From: Balaenoptera acutorostrata
Lineage: Eukaryota > Chordata > Mammalia > Artiodactyla > Balaenopteridae
Assembly (NCBI RefSeq): GCF_949987535.1
Contig: NC_080079.1
Coordinates: forward strand, 8,498,001 to 8,562,000
Direction of reading: 5' to 3'
Length of the DNA stretch: 64,000 nt
Shown: piece by piece, positions 47,745 through 57,594 of the stretch
How the letters are laid out: each line of letters begins with the position of its first letter
Position numbering within the stretch: the first letter of the stretch is position 1
Program-made: the position numbers and the translations under genes
Notes under the pieces: generated by a model
What the model was told of the DNA's origin: nothing
Databases searched by the model: none
Seen by the model: only the letters and a program-made list of their open reading frames with translations

Positions 47745-48096
47745 AAATATCATCTTGTGGGGCTTCCCTGGTGGCGTGGTGGTTGAGAATCTGCCTGCCA
47801 ATGCAGGGGACACGGGTTCGAGCCCTGGTCTGGGAAGATCCCACATGCCACGGAGCAACTGGGCCCGTGAGCCACAACTACTGAGCTTGCGCGTCTGGAG
47901 CCTGTGCGCCACAACAAGAGAAGCCGCGATAGTGAGAGGCCCGCGCACCGCGATGAAGAGTGGCCCCCACTTGCCACAACTAGAGAAAGCCCTCGCACAG
48001 AAAGGAAGACCCAACACAGCCAAAAATAAAATAAATAAATAAATTAATTAAAATACTTATTAAAAAAAATATATATATATATAAATATCATCTTGT
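47745..48096 (+). mobile_element. CHR SINE, forward, 14-bp target duplication
   Basis: The insert (47759-48082) starts GGGCTTCCCTGGTGGCGTGG and ends in a long (TAAA)n/(AT)n tail. AAATATCATCTTGT copies lie at 47745-47758 and 48083-48096. It lies head-to-head with the preceding SINE. Confidence 0.95.
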
Positions 48097-48171
48097 TAAG
48101 GCTAATTGCTTCAAAGGCTGCTTGGACATAAATGTGCTTTCAGGGAGGGTCTGGGTATATTCGCTTCTACA

Positions 48172-48388
48172 AGGATTTTTTTTTTTTTTTTTGGAGTGTA
48201 ATTGCTTTACAATCTTGTGTTAGTTTCTGCTGTACAACAAAGTGAATCAGCCATATGTATACATATCTCCTATCCCTCTTGGACCTCCCTCCACCCCCAT
48301 CCCACCCATCAAGGTCATCACAGAGCACTGAGCTGAGCTCCCTGTGCTATACAGCAGGTTCCCACTAACTATCTATTTTACACTAAGT
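48172..48388 (-). mobile_element. Short 5'-truncated L1 3' end, reverse
   Basis: A poly(T) run is followed by 'gtgtaattgctttacaatct', 'ctgtacaacaaagtgaatca' and 'gctatacagcaggttcccac', the terminal part of a cetartiodactyl L1 3' UTR on the reverse strand. Confidence 0.85.
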
Positions 48389-49044
48389 ACCAACCAGGAC
48401 ATAATGTTGAGCTGGGCATCCTTGGGGCTAGAGTGAAGAACTACAAAAAAACTAACAGGTGGATCTGCGCTTTACAGTTTATAAAGAGCATTTACATCCA
48501 TTATGCATTTTCCATTTCCCAGTGTCAGGTAAGGAATCGGCCTGGACCCTCACAGCAGGTTCAGGTCAGCGAGATTCTTCCGGCTCCAAAGCTGTGGCTC
48601 TTTCCACGGCAGCAGCTGCACCAAAGTTGTGCTACCAGCCCACACGGAGTCTCCAGTAAAAGTCCTTGAGAATTCTTTTCCTCTGTGGGTTTCCAGAGCT
48701 GCCCGTTCCCATAAGCTACCCATCTGGGTTGGAGTAAAAGTTCCCTTTTACCGGTTTACAGCGCTTGTTCTCACACCTTAGCCACCCAGAACTCACAGCA
48801 GCCTCATCAGCTGAGCAGGGCGGGCCTGGGACAGGTTCGCCACATCCTTGATGGCTCCAGGGAGACGGAGACCCAAAATTATGGGGACTACTGCCAAGGT
48901 CACAGGAGACTCAAACCCTGAGCCACACTGTCTCTTCCAGAGAGGCTGCCCTGAAAAGCTAGCAATTCCAAAACCCCCGAATGGTCTGACCTTCACTGCA
49001 GAGGACATTACGGATTTCTTAGAAATTGGAGGCTGAGGAGGGAA
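48389..49044. other. Intergenic sequence without recognised content
   Basis: Single-copy sequence. Nothing recognised. Confidence 0.4.
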
Positions 49045-49245
49045 CTAACATACACGGAGTACGTACTGCGTGCCAGCACTTTCCAGAGACAGCTCATTTA
49101 ATCCTTCTAACAGTTTGGGTGTTATTATCACCATTTTAATGATGGTGGCTCTGAGAGGTTAATGGTCACAGAGATGGCAATGAATGGATTCCATACCAGG
49201 TCATTCTGATTCCAAAGCCCATGACTTTTCCTCTCGCCCGTGCTG
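49045..49245 (-). repeat. MIR, reverse
   Basis: 'ggagtacgtactgcgtgcca', 'catttaatccttctaacagt' and 'ctctgagaggttaatggtca' are the reverse MIR order. Confidence 0.65.
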
Positions 49246-50384
49246 GAGAATGAGCTGAGCAGGATTCCAGGTTAAAAAAAAAAATCTAGCACCTGCTTTG
49301 TGAGAGTACAGAGCCCTCAAATGCGCTGGTTAGGTTAGCAGCTGGCTGAATGAAAGTGAGTGCAGCGGGCGGGAGAGGCTGGGAGGGAAAGTGCAGGCCA
49401 ACTGTCCCCTGGCTGGTGTCCAGTGACCTGCAGCCCTGGGAGCAGGTGCCAGAACCCTCCCCGGCCAAGAGGGAGAGGAGGTCCAGGGAGTGCAGTCAGG
49501 GGTTGGGGGGAAATGTCAGAGCCAATTACCAGGTAAAGCCACCAAACAAACACTAGCTAGAGAGCTAGAGGCTTGTCCAGAAATGTTCTCAGGGCTTGCT
49601 TTGATTACCATTTGTCTGAGCTGAGCTTCATTTCCATATTTCCTTCAGCTTAGATCCCATCTGCTGCTCTGTTTGCCTGAGCCCACCGCTAGAGACACAG
49701 GCATGCAATTATCCAACTCCTACGCATTTTTCTTGTTCTCTTTCTCTTTGAGTTTAATTTCCATCAGAGGCTCTGCCTTGAGCTTGCTTAAAAACCTGCA
49801 ATTATGAGGAGGCAGCTAATGAGACCAGGAGCAAACTTCTGCACTGTGCAGCTATTTTTTTTTAATGAGATAAGCAGGGAAAATGTCAAACAGAGGGATT
49901 TCTATGTTGCTCCCATGACTGAAAGGGTCCCCAGCATTGCAAATAAACATGCTGCAATTAGCAAATGTCAGGGGCCAGGGGGTGGGTTTCGTCCCTGGGG
50001 TCCTTGGGCTTCTCGACCTTGCCTGAGATGTGTGACTGGATCTTGTCTGGCTGAAGATCCACTGTCCAGTGCTCCCAGGTCCAGAGTCCCTTTTGGTCAC
50101 GGTCAACAGAGATGCTCCCTGGAAACGCCACTGAGTGTGGCGACAGAACTCTGACCTCAGCTACCGCACGGCTGCCTTTCCAAGAGCGGTTTGTTTTCTT
50201 CCCCAAGCACATTATGGGGTAATGACTGGGACTGTGGAAATTGCAAACAGCGTGTGTCATAATGAATATTTTGACTTGGAATACAGCATTCTCAGCAACT
50301 CCCAGTGTCTGCGGAAACTCAAGAGGCGGCAGAAAAATCTATCGTGAAAGTGCCACTCACGCAGCGTAGCTAACAATGGGAATT
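49246..50384. other. Repeat-free intergenic stretch, candidate regulatory sequence
   Basis: No repeat or coding sequence recognised over about 1.1 kb, which is unusual for this window. It holds three TGCAATTA motifs (49704-49711, 49797-49804 and 49953-49960) and other ATTA/TAAT sites. Confidence 0.4.
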
Positions 50385-50500
50385 CAGGAGCATTTATTTA
50401 GTGCCTGCTGTGTACCTGTCTCTGGGCTGAGCACTTGGGGTACAGAAATGAGTAAGATGCAGCCTCTGTCCTTCTTTGGATCTAATGGAGAGAATCGGAG
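50385..50500 (-). repeat. L2/MIR-like fragment, reverse
   Basis: 'catttatttagtgcctgctg' and 'gctgagcacttggggtacag' are the reverse L2 3' signature. Confidence 0.55.
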
Positions 50501-50754
50501 AGTTAAAATGATGCTGTACCCAATGAAGTCCCTCTCCCCCCACCTCCCTGCACCCAACCCCTCAGGTCTAGATTTACCCAACGAAAAGGAAGGGTTGGCT
50601 CGAGGCTTAAGGTTTTTCTTGAAGCAACACCTATTTGAGGTCCGTTCTTCCTCCCCAAGAGGAGAACACTCTCCTTGCCCTGTTCCCTCCCGTCTGCCCA
50701 TGGCTAGAGCCCAGGGCGGGGGTCAGAGGTCCCACCCCAGCCCCTTCCAGGGCA
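50501..50754. other. Single-copy spacer
   Basis: Nothing recognised. The 180-codon frame at 50376-50918 runs through repeats on both sides. Confidence 0.4.
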
Positions 50755-50955
50755 CACTTGGGAATGGCTCAGTGCCATGGTCCCCGAGCCTGGTCACACA
50801 CCGGAGCTGCCTGGGTTGCTCAGTGACAGTGCAGACGTCGGGCCCTTCGACAGAGGTTCTGATGTGTGGCTTTGGGACTGGTCCCCGGAGTCGTGTTTGG
50901 AACGATCTCTCCAGGTGATTCTGGTGCCTGGTCAGGCTTGGGAACCGCTAACCTA
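50755..50955. mobile_element. MER5-like hAT transposon fossil
   Basis: A degenerate palindromic element with 'tctccaggtgattctggtgc' and 'caggcttgggaaccgcta' at the right end and 'cacaccggagctgcctgggt' at the left, as in MER5-type hAT elements. Confidence 0.55.
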
Positions 50956-51930
50956 GGACCAAAGTACCGTTTTGTCACTTCCAGCTGCTGATGTTGGCAG
51001 GAGCCTTCTCCCTTCTCTGGAACACATCTCTCTCCTCTGTAAAAGTACGCTTGATGATCTCTGAGGCCCACCCTGCCTCTGACCACCTGTGTGCCCACAG
51101 GCGGGCTACCCGGGCACTGCCCACGATGCTGCCCTTCCTTCACACCCTGACGTCTCAGGGGAGAAGAGAGCCAGCGAACCTGGACCTGACGCGGGTCTCA
51201 GCCCCTCCACCTGCTTCCTGGGGACCCAAGCTGGGTCCCCTCCCCTCTCTGGGCCTCAGTTGTGGGTAAATCTGTGAGGAATTTCAGCAGATAACCACCA
51301 CTTCGTGTTTCTTTGCCTCGGGGAATTTTTCAGGGCAGAAATCAAAGCACCTTGAAGGCAAAGCCAAGAGCCCTGGGTGGAAGCTACCTTCGAGGCAGTG
51401 AGAGCCAGCGGGACAGCTGTGGGGTGGCATCTGGGGATGGACCCTGCCCTGCCATCACTGTGCAGCCCGCTGGGGGCGCCGGAGCTGCATGAGGGGCGGG
51501 AGGGAGTGTCCGCCCTGGGTCCAGCCTGCCTCCAGGAGAGTCCGGACAGGAGCTCACGCCGCCCCTAGCTGCCAACCCATCCTTCCTCCAGCTCTTGCCA
51601 GTTTCTGTGGGAGCCGGGCTCTCCAGACTGGGGGAACCCACGAGATGCCTCTCTTTGGGCTACATTTCTGAGAAGCTATTTAAAGGAGGAGAGAGGTTAA
51701 ACCAACCCATCAGGAAACTTCAAGATAGACCCTCCCCCCCATGCCCTTGTTGGCCACCCCCCACCATTTACATCCAGCTCCGTGAGCTCTCAGTACCCCC
51801 GTCCTGCCTGTGCTCCAGGCTCCCTTCTCAGCTTCCTGTGGGTGAGGGGATAATCTCAGGGTTAACTGAAAGGAGGCTGTCAAAAGCTGCTTTCACATCA
51901 AGGTGTGAATGACAAAATCACACACTAAAC
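50956..51930. other. GC-rich single-copy sequence
   Basis: GC-rich with several short open frames on both strands but no recognisable domain. Confidence 0.4.
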
Positions 51931-52389
51931 TAGGGATTCTCAAACTGCGTTCCACAGACCGAATTTAGTCCATGAATTTGGTGGAAAATGTGGTCCTCAT
52001 TTTCACTAAAAAGTTTAGCATTAACTTCAATTATGAATGAGGAGTAGAACATAGGGGTGTTAGCCTATAACTCTGTCACCAATGGAGATCACAGGTAACT
52101 TCACATCACTTTACAGTTGATACCGATACTCGAAATCTTATTTAGGCTCATCTTTTGAAATGATGGTAAATTCTGAGATTGTCACTATTCCTTGTTATTT
52201 AATGTGTTGATAACAAAGCACATATATCACTATATTGCAAACATATATGTAAAAAATATTTTGGCAACTACATTTTTAATACAATTGTTTTCTTTCAAAA
52301 TCTTATGTATTCATTCTTTTAAAAAATATTATTTAGAGGAGCCCATAGGGTTCATGGGCTGCCAACAAGTCCATGGCACATAAAAGTTT
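51931..52389. mobile_element. hAT-like DNA transposon fossil
   Basis: Begins 'agggattctcaaactgcgtt' and ends 'gggttcatgggctgccaaca', resembling an ancient hAT-type MER with an AT-rich interior. Confidence 0.4.
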
Positions 52390-52771
52390 AAAGACTCCAC
52401 CTCGGGCTTCCCTGGTGGCGCAGTGGTTGAGAATCTGCCTGCTAATGCAGGGGACACGGGTTCGAGCCCTGGTCTGGGAGGATCCCACATGCCGCGGAGC
52501 AGCTGGGCCCGTGAGCCACAATTGCTGAGCCTGCGTGTCTGGAGCCTGTGCCCCGCGACGGGAGGGGCCGCGATAGAGAAAGGCCCGCGCACCGCGATGA
52601 AGAGCGGTCCCCGCACCGCGATGAAGAGTGGCCCCCGCTTGCCGCAACTGGAGAAAGCCCTCGCACGAACCGAGGACCCAACACAGCCAAAAATAAAAAT
52701 AAATAAATAAATAAATAAATAAGAAAATCCTTTAAAAAAATAAAAAATAAAAAAAATAAAGACTCCACCTC
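52390..52771 (+). mobile_element. CHR SINE with internal 24-bp duplication, forward
   Basis: The insert (52404-52757) starts GGGCTTCCCTGGTGGCGCAG and ends in a (AAAT)n-rich tail. AAAGACTCCACCTC copies lie at 52390-52403 and 52758-52771. A 24-bp unit beginning GCACCGCGATGAAGAG is present twice (52589-52612 and 52613-52636); most other copies here have it once. Confidence 0.95.
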
Positions 52772-53287
52772 TAAATTTATCTTAAGATGAATTTCATCCT
52801 ATTAGGAAAATTTTGAGCAGTATGGAAAAGTGAAGAATTTTCGATAATGGTGAGAGAAGATAATTTTGAGAATCTGTCAAGATTTCCAGGAGCTAGAAGA
52901 GATCTTAGAGATATATAGCTTTATTTGTTAAATCAACCTTATTCAGCTTCAATTTACATACAGTAAAATGCACCCATTGTTTTACGTGTGCCCATTGTTT
53001 AAAAATCGTGGCTAAAAACAAATAACATAAGCATTGCCATCTTAACCATATTAAGTGCACAGTTCAGCCATGCTAATTATATTCACGTTGTTATGTAAAA
53101 CGCACCCCTTAGACGTGTGCAGTTTGACGAACTCTGACAATGTACTCGAGTAACCAGTCACAACTACAATTAAATACACAGTATTTCTATCACTCCCAAA
53201 ACATTCCTTTGTGTCTCTTTATAATGTCCACTACCCCAAACCCAAGTAACCATTGATCTACTTTTTGTCACTATAGGCTAATTTTGT

Positions 53288-53773
53288 CTTTTTTTTTTTT
53301 TTTTAGAGTATAATTGCTTTACAATGTTGTGTTAGTTTCTGCTGTACAACAAAGTGAATCAGCTATATGTATACATATGTCCCCTCCCTCTTGGACCTCC
53401 CTCCACCCCCATCCCACCCATCTAGGTAACCACAGAGCACTGAGCTGAGCTCCCTGTGCTATACAGCAGGTTCCCACTAGCTATCTATTTTACACATGGT
53501 AGTGTATATATGTCAAACCTAATATCCCAATTCATCCCACCTTCCGCTTCCCCCACGACCCCATGTCCACATGTCCGTTTTCTATGTCTGTGTCTCTATT
53601 CCTGCCCTGCAAATAGGTTCACCTGTACCATTTTTCTAGATTCCTCATATATGTGTTAATATATGATACTTGCTTTTCTCTTTCTTACTTCACTCTATAT
53701 GACAGACTCTAGGTCCATCCACATCTCTACAAATGACCCAGTTTTGTTCCTTTTTACGGCTGAGTAATATTCC

Positions 53774-53839
<66 letters not shown>
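53288..53839 (-). mobile_element. Younger L1 3' end, reverse, ending in (AT)n
   Basis: A T18 run is followed by 'ctgtacaacaaagtgaatca' and 'gctatacagcaggttcccac', and on to 'tgagtaatattccattatat', the 3' UTR of a cetartiodactyl L1. The 5' end has been replaced or extended by the AT microsatellite, so no target duplication was identified. Confidence 0.85.
53777..53839. repeat. (AT)n microsatellite, about 31 units
   Basis: An uninterrupted alternating TA run at the right end of the L1. Confidence 0.95.
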
Positions 53840-53841
<2 letters not shown>

Positions 53842-54542
53842 AATGTTTTACATTCTTCCCAATACTTGGTATTCTCAGTCTTTAATTCCAGCCATTCCCT
53901 GTGTGCTGGCATCTCATCATGGCTTTAATTTGCACTGTCCTGATGGCTAATAATGTTGAACACCTTTTTGTGTGTGTGGGTCATGAGAGAATGTTCTTTG
54001 GAGGAGTCTGTCTAAATTGTTTGCCTCTTTTTATTGGGTTGTCTTCTTATTTAGTTTGGATACAATTCTTTTGCTAGACACATGTATTGCAAATGTTTTC
54101 CCCATTCTGTAGCTCATCTTCATTTTTCTTCATGGTGTTTTCAAGAGTAGTGTGTTAAAATTTTGATGTGGACCATTCATCAGTTTTTTACTTTATGGTC
54201 ATGCCTTTTGCATTCTATCAAAGACATCTTTGCCTGCCCCAGAGCTGCAAAGATTTTCTCCTGTGTTTTCTTCTGGGAGTTTTATTAACCTATTTTTAGT
54301 CTTTACATTTGGGTTGATGATACATTTCAAGTTAAGCTTGGTGCACCGGATGATGTATGGGTCAAGGTTTATTATTTCTTTCTGCATGTGAATATCCAGA
54401 TCTTCGAGCTCCATTTGATGAAGAGACCATCCTTTCCCTGCTGACTTGCCTTAGCACCTTTGTTGGAATCAATTGACCATATCTGTGTGGCTCTATCTCT
54501 GGACTCTCAATTCTTTTCCACTGACATATGTCTAAACTTACA

Positions 54543-54915
54543 CCATAACTTTATTTTTTTTTTTTTTATTTTTTTTTTAAATTTATTTATTTAATTAATT
54601 AATTTATTTATTTTTGGCTGTGCTGGGTCTTCGGTTCGTGCAAGGGCTTTCTCTAGTTGCGGCAAGTGGGGGCCACTCTTCATCGCGGTGCGGGGACCGC
54701 TCTTCATCGCGGTGCGCGGGCCTTTCACTATCGCGGCCCCTCCCGTTGCGGGGCACAGGCTCCAGACGCGCAGGCTCAGCAGCTGTGGCTCACGGGCCCA
54801 GCCACTCCGTGGCATGTGGGATCTTCCCAGACCAGGGCTCGAACCCGTGTCTCCTGCATTAGCAGGCAGATTCTCAACCACTGCGCCACCAGGGAAGCCC
54901 CATAACTTTATTTTT
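54543..54915 (-). mobile_element. CHR SINE with internal 24-bp duplication, reverse
   Basis: The insert (54559-54899) reads on the reverse strand from GGGCTTCCCTGGTGGCGCAG to an A-rich tail. CCATAACTTTATTTTT copies lie at 54543-54558 and 54900-54915. It shares with the copy at 52404 the duplicated 24-bp unit (about 54671-54717) and other variants. Confidence 0.95.
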
Positions 54916-55326
54916 AAAGATGAGAAATTTAGAGCTGAGAGAGTAAAAAGCCTTGTACAATGTCAAACCAAATAAGTTAGAGGCCAGGATGAAATGTGAC
55001 TCATGTAAATATTCATTCTTATTCATTTTTTTCATTTCCATGGGCATTACCAGCACTGCCCACAGTGGCATTCACAGACCATTGTGAGAAAAAGCCACCA
55101 TCTGCTAAATATTCATTTTTAACTCTTGTTGGAAGTCAGCAAAGAGGGACACAGTAAATAGCAGCGTGGATATTGATGCTGGGAAACAATGCTTCCCTGG
55201 ACACTGCTTCCCAGCCTTACTGTGGGGTCCCTGAAGAAGTGAGAGGCAGTGGGAGTGAGAGAGGTGGAGCTGGCTCTTCATGGAGCACCTCGTGTGACCT
55301 CACACGAGCTGCTCCATCCCTATTGG
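54916..55326. other. Intergenic sequence without recognised content
   Basis: Single-copy sequence. Nothing recognised. Confidence 0.4.
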
Positions 55327-55788
55327 TTGAATCCACACAGTCTGGATTCTCTAGAGAAACAGAACCACGCACATATCATTGTATGTGTATAAGGGACCAT
55401 CATAAGGAATTGGCTCATGCAATTATGGAGGTTGAAAAGCCCCCACGATGTGCTGTCTGCAAGTAGGAAGGACGGTGGTGTAATTCAGTCCAAGTCCAGA
55501 GTCTTGAGAACCAGGGGAACTGAGGGCAGGAGAATGTTGATGTCTCAGCTCAAGCAATCAGGCAGGAAGGGGCAAGTTCCTCCTTCCTCCTTTGTGATCT
55601 GTTCAGGCCCTCAGCGAATTGGATGATGCCGCCCACGTTGGGGAGGGTAAACCAGTTTACTGAGCCCACCTATTCAAATGTTAATTTCATCCAGAAACAC
55701 TCTCACAGACACACCCAGAAATAATGTTTAGCCAAATATCTGGCATCCCATGATCCAGTCAAGTTGACACATGACATTAACCATCGCA
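55327..55788 (-). repeat. MLT1-type MaLR solo LTR, reverse
   Basis: Contains 'ctctagagaaacagaaccac', 'aaggaattggctcatgcaat', 'aatgttaatttcatccagaa' and ends 'gacacatgacattaaccatc', the reverse MLT1 layout. Confidence 0.8.
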
Positions 55789-55925
55789 GTTCCTCAGCTG
55801 TAAGATGGAGGGAAGAATAATACGAACCTCACAGGAGTATTGGGGGATTGAATGAGGTGATGCTTTGGAAGTATTTAGTGGGGCATCTGGAACACAGTGG
55901 GCGCTCAGGAGACTGACTTTTCATA
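55789..55925 (+). repeat. MIR 3' part, forward
   Basis: 'ctcagctgtaagatggaggg' and 'acacagtgggcgctcaggag' are the MIR core and 3' part. Confidence 0.6.
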
Positions 55926-56594
55926 CCCTTAGGCTGCATGAGGGTCTTTTCTCCTGGGGCTGACCCTGGAGATGTCCCCTGGTAGCAAAGGGAGCCCCTG
56001 TTGGCCTGGGCATCCCATTCCCAGGTACAGCCTCCGCTTTCTTCCCTGTTCTCCTGGGGGCTGGGCTGTGACCTACCCGCCAACTCCCCTGAGGACACTC
56101 CAGCCCTCCTCCACGCAGCTGGGTGTCAGCTCAACCCGATCAGAGCAGTGGCCTGGACCCCACCCAAGAGGATGTCTCCAGAGCCCACCCCAGGCGCACG
56201 CAGGGCAGCGATGCGTCATGCATCACGGTCATTCTCGAGGCCTCAGTACGCCCAGTGAGGTGGGGACAGGGACTGTGGGTCCTGAGGGGGCGCTGGGGAG
56301 GCCAAGCACCACACAGCACCTGCTGCAGCATGTCTGGGTCTTCCTACTAAAATCCCTGGACTGAGTGTCAAGCTTGAGACTGCCGTGCAAATCTGCTCAG
56401 AAATGGATAAAGCTGCAGTGTTGTGGGCACAGAGGGAGTGGGGTAAGATAAAGGGGCCCCGGCCTAGCCCCCTCACCCACGATGTCTCCCTCACGCCTGC
56501 CTTTCCTAGGAATTCCTCCCAGGTGGGTCCAAGATCCCCTTTCACAGGGACAGGATGCTATCTGGGAAGATAAGTCCAATATTAGCCTCCAATG
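55926..56594. other. GC-rich single-copy sequence
   Basis: The forward open frame 55972-56364 has no domain, and antisense frames overlap it. Nothing else recognised. Confidence 0.4.
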
Positions 56595-56775
56595 TTGACT
56601 GAACTGTTAATCCTGTGTCAGGCACCATTCTAAGCACTTAGAATATGACGATTCCACAGGACTGCAAGGCAGGTATTGCTGTTATCACTAGTTTACGTAT
56701 GAAGAAACAGAGGCACAGAGAGGTTAAGTCATCTGTCCTAGGTCACACAGTAAATTAGTGCAAAGCTGGTATTTC
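56595..56775 (-). repeat. MIR, reverse
   Basis: 'gtcaggcaccattctaagca' followed by 'gaagaaacagaggcacagag' and 'taggtcacacagtaaattag' is a clear reverse MIR. Confidence 0.75.
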
Positions 56776-57129
56776 ATCACATCTGCTCTGGCTCTTATAC
56801 ATTGCTTGAATGAAGACATTAATTTTACAAGTTAATTCTTCGGTTAGGTAGGAGGTTACATTCTAAAGAAGCAGCAGCTGGGGCACAGTGGACCCCAGGA
56901 CAAAGGTAATGTTGGAACTTTGATTGAGAGTTGCTAAATGTGAGTTTCTGTGCTGCTTGCCTAAGATCATAGGACACTTGAGGTCTAATGTCTGATGTTG
57001 GGAAGTAATTTCTTCCTCCATGCCTCAGTTTCCCCAACTGTAAAAAGAGAGGTTTTGCTGAATCATCCCTACGTTTTGGAGACATCTTCATGGATCTAGT
57101 GAAAACAGGAGTTTAACATCAGCCACCTG
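56776..57129. other. Intergenic sequence without recognised content
   Basis: Nothing recognised apart from a possible MIR trace at about 57015-57060. Confidence 0.4.
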
Positions 57130-57245
57130 GTTCAAACCTCCATGCTCCACTTAGTAGCTGTGTGATCCTGGGCTGGATATTTAACCTCTCTGAGCTCAGT
57201 CTCTGCAGCTGCTAAATGAGAGCACCACCTCTGGAACTCTTCAAT
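57130..57245 (+). repeat. MIR, forward
   Basis: 'agctgtgtgatcctgggctg' and 'tttaacctctctgagctcag' are the MIR core. Confidence 0.65.
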
Positions 57246-57257
57246 GAGGAACTGTGG

Positions 57258-57594
57258 CTGAGTCCATTCGGGCTGCTATAACAAAAATACCATAGACTGG
57301 ATGGCTTACAAATGACAGAAATTTATTTCTCATAGTTCTGGAGGCTGGGAAGTCCAAGATCAAGGCACCTGCAGATTCAGTGTCTGGTGAGAGCCTGCTT
57401 CTCTGGTTCATAGACGCTGTCTTCTTGCTGTGTGCCTCAGTGCCTGAGGGACAAGGGAGCTCCCAGGGCCTCTTTCATAAAGGCACTAATCCCATCCATG
57501 AGGGCTCCACCCTCATGACCTCCTAACACCATCAGACTGAGGATTAGGTTTCAACATATGCATTCTGGGGGGACACGCACATGCAGTGTGTGGC
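57258..57594 (-). repeat. MaLR (MST/MLT1-like) solo LTR, reverse
   Basis: Contains 'acagaaatttatttctcata', 'gattcagtgtctggtgagag', 'atgagggctccaccctcatg' and 'ggtttcaacatatgcattct' in reverse LTR order. Confidence 0.75.

Larger units (their letters stand above)
52915..54542 (-). mobile_element. Older L1M element, reverse, interrupted by a younger L1
   Basis: The left part (52915-53287) has 'ttaagtgcacagttcagcca' and 'accattgatctactttttgt'. The right part (53840-54542) has 'caatacttggtattctcagt', 'catggctttaatttgcactg' and 'ttttattgggttgtcttctt'. Together they give the reverse order of an L1M element. Confidence 0.7.

Noticed and set aside
50376..50918. A 180-codon forward open frame
   Set aside because: It starts in an L2/MIR fragment and ends in a MER5-like transposon, so it is a chance frame across repeats.
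51380..51600. Possible CpG-island promoter
   Set aside because: GC-rich, but CpG does not look dense enough by eye, and no first exon or TSS-like context is visible.
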